Shown here piece by piece: positions 27,814 to 35,605 of a stretch of 53,719 nucleotides of DNA. The stretch covers positions 1 through 53,719 of the forward strand of contig DASTBU010000094.1 in NCBI GenBank assembly GCA_035711845.1. The letters are read 5' to 3'. The translations under genes and the position numbers were made by a program. Under the pieces are notes generated by a model, which was not told the origin of the DNA, did not search any database, and was given only the letters and a program-made list of their open reading frames with translations. Each line of letters opens with the position of its first letter. The stretch's first letter is position 1. The stretch comes from DASTBU01 sp035711845. GTDB taxonomy: Bacteria > Acidobacteriota > Vicinamibacteria > Vicinamibacterales > 2-12-FULL-66-21.

Positions 27814-29421
27814 ATGATGCTCTGGATCCTCGTCGTCGCTGCCCTGGTTCCGGCCCTGTCGCCGGCGCCGCCCCTCCACGCGCAGGCGCCGGTCCGCATG
27901 CTGGTCGTTCCATTCGAGAACTCGCAGAGCGAGCCCCGCTTCCAGTGGCTGAGCGAGGCCTCTGCCGTCCTGTTGACCGACGGCCTGCTGCAGCGCGGCG
28001 CCGGGGCGATCCCGCGAAGGGAGCGCGTGAGCGCATTCGAGCAGCTGCATCTGCCGATTGCGGCTTCGCTCAGTCGCGCGACGGTGATCAGGGTAGGACA
28101 ATTGCTCGGCGTGGGCGAAGTGATCGTCGGCTCCTTCACGGTGCAGGGCGACGAACTGATCGTCACCGCGCACGCCATCCGTGTCGACGTGGGACGCGTG
28201 CAACCGCAGGCGAGCGAACGCGGGCCGCTGACCGACCTGTTCGCTATCTTCGATCGCCTGGCCCAGCGTCTGGCGGGCACGGACAGCCGGACCGGAAACG
28301 CCGACACCCCGCCGCTCGACGCGTTCGAGAGCTACATCAAGGGCCTGCTCGCGGAGAATTCCGCATCTCGCACCTCGTTCCTCGAGGCGGCCGTGCGGGA
28401 GCACAGCCAGTTCGATCGCGCGCGGCTCGCCCTCTGGGAAGTGCGCACGGACGAAGGGGATCACGAGGCTGCGCTGGCGACGGCCCGCGCCGTCCGATCC
28501 TCGTCGCCCTTGTCGAGACGCGCGCAATTCGTCGCGGGCGTCTCGCTGCTCGAACTGGAGCGGTACGAGGAGGCATTCGACGCGTTCAAGAAACTGCTCG
28601 ACGAGAACACCGGCGGCCCGGCCGCGTCGAACGCCGCGGTCCTGAACAACCTCGGCGTCGTCCAGATCCGTCGAGGGTCCACCCCGCAGACAGGGTCTGC
28701 CGCGTACTATCTGACCAAGGCGGCGGATGCCGACAAGGATCCCGACTTCCTCTTCAACCTCGGGTATGCGTACGTGCGCGAGGGCAATCATCTTGGCGCC
28801 CTCTATTGGCTGAGGGAGGCCCTCCGGCGGGATGCGACGGATGCGGATGCGCACTTCGTGCTCGCCGCCGCCCTGCAGGCGACCGGCAGCGGCGTCGAAG
28901 CCGCCCGCGAGCGGGACATCGCCGGCCAGCTTTCGGCCCGTTACGAGGCGCTCGAGGGTCAGGCTGGCGGCGGCAAGCTGCCCGCCGGGCTGGAGCGCAT
29001 CGCAACCGACCTCGAGGGCGCACGGGCGCTCCGGGCGGACTACGCGATTACCAGCTCGGCGCAGCGGGAGCACCAGGAGCTGGCCGCCTTCCACCTCGAA
29101 CGCGGCCGCCGGTTCTTCGACAAGGAACAGGACCGCGAGGCGATGGCCGAGCTGAGGCGCGCCGTGTATCTGTCCCCATACGAGGCGCAAGCGCACCTGC
29201 TGATCGGCCGGATTCACCTGCGTGCCGGGTTGCCGGGCGACGCCATCGAGGCGCTGAAGATTTCAATCTGGAGCGAGGATTCCGCGGCCGCGCGGGTCGC
29301 GATGGGCGAGGCGTACCTGAAGTCGGGCAACGCCGCGGCGGCGCGAGCCGAGCTCGAACGCGCGCTCGTGCTCGACCCGTCGTCGGCCGAGGCCAAGCGC
29401 GCTCTGGGGAACATCAAGTAG
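27814..29421 (+). CDS. Exported TPR-repeat protein with TolB/FlgO-like N-domain
   Basis: A short hydrophobic leader (MLWILVVAALVPALSPAPPLHA) precedes VRMLVVPFENSQSEPRFQWLSEASAVLLTDGLLQ, the form of a CsgG/FlgO/TolB-like domain seen in predicted periplasmic or lipoprotein factors. From about residue 180 on come helical pairs typical of tetratricopeptide repeats, including LFNLGYAYVREGNHLGALYWLREAL-like and AREELERAL-like units near the end. The start is one of two adjacent ATGs (27814 or 27817), without a good ribosome binding site. A periplasmic assembly or scaffolding role is a guess. NfeD and slipin genes follow. Confidence 0.82.
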   Translation: MMLWILVVAALVPALSPAPPLHAQAPVRMLVVPFENSQSEPRFQWLSEASAVLLTDGLLQRGAGAIPRRERVSAFEQLHLPIAASLSRATVIRVGQLLGVGEVIVGSFTVQGDELIVTAHAIRVDVGRVQPQASERGPLTDLFAIFDRLAQRLAGTDSRTGNADTPPLDAFESYIKGLLAENSASRTSFLEAAVREHSQFDRARLALWEVRTDEGDHEAALATARAVRSSSPLSRRAQFVAGVSLLELERYEEAFDAFKKLLDENTGGPAASNAAVLNNLGVVQIRRGSTPQTGSAAYYLTKAADADKDPDFLFNLGYAYVREGNHLGALYWLREALRRDATDADAHFVLAAALQATGSGVEAARERDIAGQLSARYEALEGQAGGGKLPAGLERIATDLEGARALRADYAITSSAQREHQELAAFHLERGRRFFDKEQDREAMAELRRAVYLSPYEAQAHLLIGRIHLRAGLPGDAIEALKISIWSEDSAAARVAMGEAYLKSGNAAAARAELERALVLDPSSAEAKRALGNIK

Positions 29422-29460
29422 GTCGGCGCGGGGGAACGACAGCCTGGCAGGGAGGGCATC

Positions 29461-30783
29461 ATGAGGGCCGCGCGATTGTGTGTCGCAGTCGGGATCATGG
29501 GCGCCGCGTGCGCGGGTCTCACCATCGGCGCGCAATCGACCGCTCCACTCGCGGTCGTGGCCGAATGGGACGGGATCATCCATCCCGTGACCGTCGAGTT
29601 CGTCCGCGGTGCGATCGAGCGCGCCGATACGGCCAACGCAGCCGTCCTGGTCCTCACGCTTCGCACACCGGGCGGGCTGGTGGATTCCACGCGCGACATC
29701 AACACCGCCATCATCGGCTCGAAGACCCCCGTCGCGGTGTTCGTGGGACCCTCCGGAGGCCGGGCCGCCTCGGCCGGCTTCCTCATCACGATTGCGGCCG
29801 ACATCGCGGCGATGGCGCCCGGGACCCACATCGGTGCCGCGCATCCCGTGGCCGGGGACGGCCAGAAGGTCGACGAGACCATGGAGAAGAAGATGGTCTC
29901 GGACGTCGCCGGCTACGCGCGGACGCTCGCCGCGCAGCGCAAGCGGAACGTCGAGCTGGTGGAGCAGGCGGTGACCGAAAGCCGTTCGTTCACCGAGCAG
30001 GAGGCGCTGAAGGCGAGCCCGGCGCTCATCGACATCATCGCCCCGGACGTGCCGGCGTTGCTCGAGCAGCTCGACGGCCGGCAGATCACGCGCTTCGACG
30101 GTCGAACCGAGACGCTGCGAACCGCCAATGCGACGATTGAGCGGGTGGAGCTGTCGTGGGCACAGCGCTTTCTGAGCATGCTTGCACACCCGCAGATTGC
30201 CTATCTCCTCCTGACGCTCGGGACGCTCGGGCTGACGATCGAGCTGTGGAACCCCGGTTCGATCCTTCCTGGCGTGGCCGGCGGTATCTGCCTGCTCCTC
30301 GCGTTCTTTGCCTTCCAGGTGCTGCCGGTGAACCTGGCGGGCGTCGCCCTGATCATCTTCGGCATCATCCTGCTCATCTTCGAGGTGAAGGTGACCAGTT
30401 ACGGCCTGCTCGGTGCCGGAGGCGTGCTCAGCCTGCTGCTGGGCTCGATGATGCTCATCGACAGTCCGCTCCCCGAGCTGCAAGTCGGTCTGCGGTTGAT
30501 CGTGCCCATTACGCTGGCGGTATCGGGGATCCTGCTGTTCCTCGTACGGCTGGCCGTGCAGGCCCAACTCACGCGGTCCGTCACCGGAGAGGTTGGGATG
30601 ATTGACAAGCTGGGCCAGGCGCTGAGCGCGATCGTCCCGGGGGGCGTCGGCAGCGTTCGGACCCATGGAGAGATCTGGACCGCACAGTCGGCCGAGCCGA
30701 TAAACGCCGGTGAGACGGTTCGCGTGGTGGGCGTGAATGGCCTGATGCTCACCGTCAGGCCCGAGAGGCCGGCGACGCGGTGA
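29461..30783 (+). CDS. NfeD family membrane-bound serine protease
   Basis: This is a long-form NfeD protein (440 residues): a signal sequence, a ClpP-like protease domain and a membrane and soluble OB end. The serine is in the segment GPSGGRAASAGF, with LRTPGGLVDSTRDI before it, and a lysine-rich helix (EKKMVSDVAGYARTL) carries the likely dyad base. Several transmembrane segments lie between about residues 235 and 370, and the end forms the C-terminal NfeD OB-fold. NfeD proteases cut the C-terminus of partner stomatins in archaea and are paired with slipins in many genomes. Here the slipin gene is the next one down. Confidence 0.92.
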   Translation: MRAARLCVAVGIMGAACAGLTIGAQSTAPLAVVAEWDGIIHPVTVEFVRGAIERADTANAAVLVLTLRTPGGLVDSTRDINTAIIGSKTPVAVFVGPSGGRAASAGFLITIAADIAAMAPGTHIGAAHPVAGDGQKVDETMEKKMVSDVAGYARTLAAQRKRNVELVEQAVTESRSFTEQEALKASPALIDIIAPDVPALLEQLDGRQITRFDGRTETLRTANATIERVELSWAQRFLSMLAHPQIAYLLLTLGTLGLTIELWNPGSILPGVAGGICLLLAFFAFQVLPVNLAGVALIIFGIILLIFEVKVTSYGLLGAGGVLSLLLGSMMLIDSPLPELQVGLRLIVPITLAVSGILLFLVRLAVQAQLTRSVTGEVGMIDKLGQALSAIVPGGVGSVRTHGEIWTAQSAEPINAGETVRVVGVNGLMLTVRPERPATR

Positions 30784-30815
30784 CGTCCGGACGCTTCGTT
30801 TGGAGGACGGTTTTT
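30784..30815 (+). terminator. Weak intrinsic terminator after NfeD gene
   Basis: CGTCC at 30784-30788 can pair with GGACG at 30805-30809 and is followed closely by TTTTT (30811-30815). The stem is short and the next gene is a functional partner, so it may only attenuate. Confidence 0.25.
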
Positions 30816-30880
30816 GCTGTGTCGTTTGTCGATGAGCTCAGCTCGACCGCGTGTATGATGCCCGTGGAGGACGACCTGCC

Positions 30881-31633
30881 GTGCTGATCTCCCCGGTGCT
30901 CATCGTCATCGCGATTGCGGCATTCTACCTGCTCAGCTCGATCAAGATTCTGAACGAGTACGAGCGGGCGGTCGTGTTCCGCCTGGGCAAGCTGCTGCCA
31001 CAGCCGAAAGGGCCGGGCGTCGTGCTCGTCTTTGCGCCAATCGATCGCATGGTGCGCGTCAGCCTCCGGACGATCGTCCTGGACGTGCCCCCGCAGGACG
31101 TGATCACCCGCGACAACGTCTCGGTGAAGGTCAACGCGGTCGTGTACTTTCGCGTGATGGATCCCGCCCGGGCGATCGTGGAGGTCGAGAGCTACCATTA
31201 CGCCACTTCGCAGCTCGCGCAGACGACGCTCCGGAGCGTGCTCGGACAGGTAGAGCTCGACGACCTTCTGTCGCAACGGGAGAAGCTCAATCACGACCTG
31301 CAGCAGATCCTCGACCTGCATACCGATCCATGGGGCATCAAAGTGTCGGCGGTCGAAGTGAAGCACGTCGACCTGCCCCCCGACATGCAGCGCGCCATGG
31401 CCCGCCAGGCCGAGGCCGAGCGCGAGAAGCGTGCTAAAATCATCCACGCGGAAGGCGAGCTGCAGGCATCAGAAAAACTGAGCCAGGCGGCGTCCATCAT
31501 CGCCCGGGAGCCCGTCACCATCACCTTGCGTTACCTGCAGACGCTGACGGAAATCGCCACCGAGAAAAACTCCACCATCATCTTCCCGCTGCCGATCGAT
31601 CTCATCAACCTGATTGGCACGCGCAAGGGCTAA
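30881..31633 (+). CDS. Slipin/stomatin-like SPFH protein
   Basis: This SPFH-family membrane scaffold has 250 residues. It opens with a hydrophobic anchor (ISPVLIVIAIAAFYLLSSI), then the SPFH domain beginning IKILNEYERAVVFRLGKLL with GVVLVFAPIDRMVRVSLRT and DNVSVKVNAVVYFRV. A coiled-coil part (AMARQAEAEREKRAKIIHAEGE) and a conserved end follow. Slipins form ring-like oligomers in the membrane and are partners of NfeD proteases. GTG at 30881 is preferred over 30851 because GGAGG lies 10 nt upstream and the anchor follows directly. Confidence 0.95.
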   Translation: MLISPVLIVIAIAAFYLLSSIKILNEYERAVVFRLGKLLPQPKGPGVVLVFAPIDRMVRVSLRTIVLDVPPQDVITRDNVSVKVNAVVYFRVMDPARAIVEVESYHYATSQLAQTTLRSVLGQVELDDLLSQREKLNHDLQQILDLHTDPWGIKVSAVEVKHVDLPPDMQRAMARQAEAEREKRAKIIHAEGELQASEKLSQAASIIAREPVTITLRYLQTLTEIATEKNSTIIFPLPIDLINLIGTRKG

Positions 31634-31636
31634 CCT

Positions 31637-32350
31637 GTGGCCGACTTCACACACGATTCAGCCGACGACGCGTTCCACGAGATCCAGTTGAGCGGCAAAC
31701 AACTGGTCTTCCTGTTCATGGCCACGACGGTCGTCTCGGTCGTCATATTCCTCTGCGGTGTGCTGGTCGGCCGCAGCGTGCAGGCGAAAGGCATCGTCGC
31801 GGATCACGAGGTCGTCGCGCCCTCCGACCCACGGCAGGAGGTTGCGGTGCGGACGGAACCGGCGGTCGAGCCACCGGCCCCCGCGACGGAAGAAGACCTC
31901 ACCTATCCCAAGCGGCTCGACTCGCCCGAGGCCGTTTCGGAGAAGCTGTCGCCGGCCGAGGCGTCAACTTCCAGGCGCGCAGAGCCGGCGCCTGCCGCTC
32001 GGCCGGCGCCACCTGCCACTCAGCCAGCGACGCCGGAGGGCACGTCGTCGAAGCCGGCGGCGGCAGCCGCTTCACGGCCGGTGGAGCCGCCCCTTCCACC
32101 GCCCGCGGCCCAGGGCGCGCGTCCGGGCACGTGGATCGTGCAGGTCATCTCGCTCAAGGACCGTACGGCGGCGGCGCAGATCGTTCAGCGCCTCAAGAAC
32201 AAGGGGTATCCGTCGTTCCTCGTGACCACCTCCGGACCGACCCAGTTGTACAAGGTGCAGGTCGGCCGGTACCGCGAGCGTTCCGAAGCGCAGAAAATTC
32301 AGGCGCGCCTCAAGAGGGAAGAGCAGTTCGACTCCTTGATCGTTCGCTAG
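31637..32350 (+). CDS. SPOR-domain membrane protein
   Basis: The protein of 237 residues has a single transmembrane helix near the start (QLVFLFMATTVVSVVIFLCGVLVG), a Pro/Ala-rich spacer of about 110 residues, and a C-terminal SPOR domain (WIVQVISLKDRTAAAQIVQRL, KVQVGRYRERSEAQ). SPOR domains bind denuded peptidoglycan at division sites, so it is probably a cell-division or cell-wall protein facing the periplasm. A GTG start lies 3 bp after the slipin stop. It runs directly into lnt, whose frame is already open over the end of this gene. Confidence 0.92.
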   Translation: MADFTHDSADDAFHEIQLSGKQLVFLFMATTVVSVVIFLCGVLVGRSVQAKGIVADHEVVAPSDPRQEVAVRTEPAVEPPAPATEEDLTYPKRLDSPEAVSEKLSPAEASTSRRAEPAPAARPAPPATQPATPEGTSSKPAAAAASRPVEPPLPPPAAQGARPGTWIVQVISLKDRTAAAQIVQRLKNKGYPSFLVTTSGPTQLYKVQVGRYRERSEAQKIQARLKREEQFDSLIVR

Positions 32351-32352
32351 CC

Positions 32353-33906
32353 ATCCTGTCGGGAATTCTGCTCGCGCTGAGCTTTCCCAAATACGGCCAT
32401 CCTCTTTTTGCGTGGGTCGCGCTGACGCCGCTGGCGGTGGCGCTGACCCGCGCGCCCGCAGGTGCCGTCCCCGTGCGGCGCGCGTTCTGGCTGGGCCTCA
32501 CGACTGGCGCCGTCTACTTCACGGGCACGCTCTACTGGCTCGTCGAGACCATGACGACCTTCGGCGGGCTCGCGCTTCCGGTGGCGGTCTTCGCCGCGGC
32601 TGTGCTCGTAGCGTATCTGTCCCTGTTTCCAGCTGCATTCGCCGTGAGTGTGACCGTGCTTCATGGGTCGCTCGGCAGGAACGGAGCGCTGCTCCTGGCG
32701 CCTGCCGCCTGGGTCTCGACCGAGCTGGGACGTCAATACGTCTGGGACGGCTTTCCCTGGGAACTGCTTGGCTACAGCCAGGTTACTGTGCTGCCCATCG
32801 TGCAACTGGCCAGTGTTGTCGGCGTGTACGGGGTGTCAGGGCTCGTCGCCCTCGTGTCGTGCGCCCTCGCACTGGCCCTGACCGGCCGTAGGCGCGCACG
32901 CTGGATGCCGCTCGCCGCCGCGTCCGCGATCGTACTCGGCGTCGGCGCCTGGGGCGCCGCACGGATCGCCGCCTCCTCGCTCCTGACGAGCGGCCGGGGG
33001 GTTCGGGTTGCGGTTCTGCAGGGCAACATCGCCCAGGACGACAAGTGGAACCCGGCGCTCGCCGACACGATCACGGATCGATACATCGCCATGACGCGGC
33101 AGGCGCTGGCGGATGGGGCGAGGTTCGTCCTCTGGCCCGAGTCATCGACGCCGTTCTACTTCGAGCTCGATCTGGTCCGTGGCGGGGCGATCCGCCGGCT
33201 TGCGCGGGAGAGTGGGGCGACGTTCCTCATCGGAAGCGACCAGGTCGAGCCGGTCCGCGTTGCACAAGGGAGCTCGCCATCGGAGCGTTACTACAATGCG
33301 GCGTTCCTCGTGAAGCCGGACGGCGACATCGGTGCGATCTATCGGAAGATGCACCTCGTGCCCTTCGGCGAGTACGTGCCGCTCAAGCGGGTGCTCTTCT
33401 TCGTCGGCCCGATCGTGGAGGCCGTCTCCGACTTCACGCCCGGCGACGTGCCGGTCCTGCTGCCAGTGGGAAGCCACATGGCGAGCACGGCGATCTGCTA
33501 CGAGGTCATCTACGGGAGCCTCATGCGCCGCTTCGTGCTCGACGGCAGCCAGCTGCTCACGACGATCACGAACGATGCCTGGTACGGACGCTCGTCGGCC
33601 GCTTACCAGCACTGGGATCAGGCCGCGATGCGAGCCATCGAGAACGGCCGGTACCTGGCCCGTGCGGCCAACACCGGCATCAGCGGCTTCGTGGATCCCT
33701 ACGGCCGCGTGCTCGCGAAGAGCGATCTGTTCGAGCAGGCGCTGCTGGTCGAGGACATCCGGTTCATCGACGCGCGTACAATCTACTCGCGCATCGGCGA
33801 TCTGGTGGCGTGGCTCTGTCTGGCGCTCACGGCCGCCGCGCTCCTCGCCTCGTGGCGTCTGAGGGGCGGGCCTCCGTCAGCGAGGACATCGGGCAGAACC
33901 GGGTAG
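32353..33906 (+). CDS. lnt: Apolipoprotein N-acyltransferase, start codon unclear
   Basis: It adds the third acyl chain to bacterial lipoproteins at the inner membrane. Multiple transmembrane helices (ILSGILLALSFPKYGHPLFAWVALTPL and following, up to about residue 200) precede a nitrilase-like domain. The catalytic triad appears as Glu in LWPESSTP, Lys in YRKMHLVPFGEYVP and Cys in AICYEVIYG. About 517 residues from the chosen position is near the family length. In this frame there is no ATG, GTG or TTG between 32131 and the first helix. 32353 is an ATC, used as a stand-in, and initiation may be non-canonical or an indel may hide it. It follows the SPOR gene and precedes prfB. Confidence 0.88.
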   Translation: MLSGILLALSFPKYGHPLFAWVALTPLAVALTRAPAGAVPVRRAFWLGLTTGAVYFTGTLYWLVETMTTFGGLALPVAVFAAAVLVAYLSLFPAAFAVSVTVLHGSLGRNGALLLAPAAWVSTELGRQYVWDGFPWELLGYSQVTVLPIVQLASVVGVYGVSGLVALVSCALALALTGRRRARWMPLAAASAIVLGVGAWGAARIAASSLLTSGRGVRVAVLQGNIAQDDKWNPALADTITDRYIAMTRQALADGARFVLWPESSTPFYFELDLVRGGAIRRLARESGATFLIGSDQVEPVRVAQGSSPSERYYNAAFLVKPDGDIGAIYRKMHLVPFGEYVPLKRVLFFVGPIVEAVSDFTPGDVPVLLPVGSHMASTAICYEVIYGSLMRRFVLDGSQLLTTITNDAWYGRSSAAYQHWDQAAMRAIENGRYLARAANTGISGFVDPYGRVLAKSDLFEQALLVEDIRFIDARTIYSRIGDLVAWLCLALTAAALLASWRLRGGPPSARTSGRTG

Positions 33907-33943
33907 AATGAGATGTTCCAGTCGACCGAGTGGCGGCTGTCTG

Positions 33944-34001
33944 GGCCGTTATGCGGCTCGAAATGAGAATTTTGTACGCGTTGTGGAGCCGCACAACGGC
34001 C
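33944..34001. repeat. 16-bp inverted repeat with AT-rich loop
   Basis: GGCCGTTATGCGGCTC (33944-33959) and GAGCCGCACAACGGCC (33986-34001) are inverted copies matching at 15 of 16 positions, separated by a 26-nt A/T-rich centre. It sits 38 bp after lnt and directly before the GC-rich dispersed repeat. It could end lnt transcription or mark an inserted element. The core orientation is opposite to an integron attC site. Confidence 0.7.
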
Positions 34002-34027
34002 TAGTGGCGCGCCACGGGCGCGCCACG

Positions 34028-34158
34028 CCGGCCGCCTTCGCGCCGCAGGCGCTTCGGCGAGCCTCGCCGGAGCTTCAGCGGAGGCGGGAGCGGCGCGGGG
34101 CTTTCGGGGCCCCGCGAGCGACGGCGATGGGGGGTCCGGCGGGGCGAAGCCCCCCGGT
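34028..34158. repeat. GC-rich dispersed repeat, copy 1
   Basis: A 131-bp GC-rich segment, rich in small hairpins, matches 43029-43147 over its whole length, most strongly in the CGGCGAGCCTCGCCG core and in the shared GCGAAGCCCCCCGGT end. It lies between lnt and prfB. Six-frame translation gives low-complexity Arg/Pro/Ala sequence that is not a gene. It looks like a REP- or MITE-like intergenic element. Confidence 0.75.
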
Positions 34159-34186
34159 CTAGTTCGAGCCCGCGATTGGTTGCATG

Positions 34187-34241
34187 GACTGCCGACCCCC
34201 GGACCGGGCGGCCGATTGACGACCGACGACTGACGAAGGAC
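34187..34241. repeat. Heptanucleotide array (GACTGAC-type) before prfB
   Basis: GACTGCC, GACCCCC and GGACCGG are followed by a stretch that reads GATTGAC, GACCGAC, GACTGAC and GAAGGAC in exact 7-bp steps (34214-34241). It ends 6 nt before the GTG start of prfB and takes the place of the ribosome binding site, although GAAGGA inside the last unit could serve as one. Confidence 0.8.
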
Positions 34242-34247
34242 CAACCC

Positions 34248-35382
34248 GTGTCTCTACAGATCGAGGATCAGCTTCGCAGGTACGAGGATCTGGCGCGCCG
34301 CGCCGGAGACCTGCGGAGCCATCTTTGACGCCTCCAGACCCGAAGACGAGCTCGCGCGAATCGAACAACGTATTGCCGCGCCCGATTTCTGGAAGGACCA
34401 GGTGGCTGCGCAGAAAGTGATGCAGAGCCGCCGCAGGCTCGAGGAGGATCGCGACTTGAGCGCCTCGCTCGAGCGCCGCCTCGAGGACTTGACGGTGCTC
34501 GTGGAATGGGCGGAGGCCGGCGAGCCGGTCGATGCCGAGCTGACGCGCGCGCTCGACGAGCTCGCGGCCGAGGTCGAGGCGGGCGAAACCAAGAAAATGC
34601 TCGGGGGCGAGCACGATCGCAAGAACGCCATCGTCACCATTCATCCGGGCGCCGGCGGTACCGAATCGCAGGACTGGGCAGAAATGCTTCTGCGCATGTA
34701 CCTGAAGTGGGCGGAGCGCCGCGGATTCCGTGTCGAGGTGATCGATCTGCAGCCTGGCGACGAAGCGGGCATCAAGAGCGCCACGATGCTGGTCAGCGGC
34801 GAGTACGCCTACGGCATGTTGCTCGCCGAGGCCGGTGTGCACCGGCTCGTACGGATCTCACCCTTCGATCAGGCGTCGCGGCGCCACACCTCCTTCGCCT
34901 CGCTGTTCGTCTGGCCGGAACTGCCGGAGGACGTGGATATCGCTATCGAGGACAAGGATCTGCGCATCGACACGTACAGATCCAGCGGCGCAGGTGGGCA
35001 GCACGTCAACGTCACCGACTCCGCCGTCCGCATCACGCATCTTCCCACCGGCATCGTCGTGTCCTGTCAGAACGAGCGATCGCAGCACAAGAACAAGGCG
35101 CAGGCGATGAAGGTTCTCAAGGCGCGCCTTTACGACCTGAAGGTGAAGGAGCAGCAGGAGAAGCTCGATCAGCTGGGCGGCGAGAAGAAGGACATCGCCT
35201 TCGGCAGCCAGATCAGGAGCTACGTGCTGCACCCTTACCAGATGGCCAAGGATCACCGCACGAAGGAAGAGGTGGGCGACGTCAACCGCGTGCTCGGCGG
35301 GGACCTCGACGTTTTCATCAAGACGTACTTGATGAGAAAGGCGTCAGGAACACTCGGGCAGCCGGGAGTGGAGGAGGTCTAG
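34248..35382 (+). CDS. prfB: Peptide chain release factor 2, with programmed +1 frameshift
   Basis: RF2 recognises UGA and UAA. The gene begins with GTG at 34248 and its first 26 codons end in CTT TGA at 34323-34328. Then a +1 shift continues from GAC at 34327 to the stop at 35382, giving about 377 residues. The second part shows the SPF motif (RISPFDQASRRHTS) and the GGQ motif (SSGAGGQHVNVT). The slippery CTT TGA C is preceded by GGAG (34315-34318), the internal Shine-Dalgarno that stimulates shifting. This is the autoregulation of RF2 level known in many bacteria. The site is intact here. The in-frame part alone begins at 34402 and lacks the N-terminus. Confidence 0.95.
34315..34329 (+). 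promoter_or_regulatory. prfB recoding site
   Basis: GGAG at 34315-34318, CCAT spacer, CTT codon (34323-34325), in-frame TGA (34326-34328) and C (34329) form the standard RF2 programmed frameshift element. The stop is codon 27, close to the usual position. Confidence 0.9.
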
Positions 35383-35605
35383 CGCTCTGGAATGACCGGC
35401 TCGCGGGACCGAGCGCCTTCGAGACAATTCGTGAGAGCCCGCGATCACCCGTTCGACCTGACCGCCCCCGGGATCGGGCGTCCCGGTACCGGACACGCGG
35501 GCGGGACCCGCCTCGCGGACACCTCCGTCCAAATGGCTATTTAGCTTCCACTTACGGGTCGATACTCCCGCGGCACGTCACTTGACTGTGTCAGGAGGCC
35601 GTCCC

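Noticed and set aside
33944..34001. Inverted repeat considered as an integron attC site
   Set aside because: The GTT and AAC cores point inwards (GTT on the left, AAC on the right), opposite to attC, and no cassette or integrase is seen.
33984..34162. Arg/Pro-rich open frames over the GC-rich repeats
   Set aside because: They coincide with the non-coding repeat and have no start context or homology.
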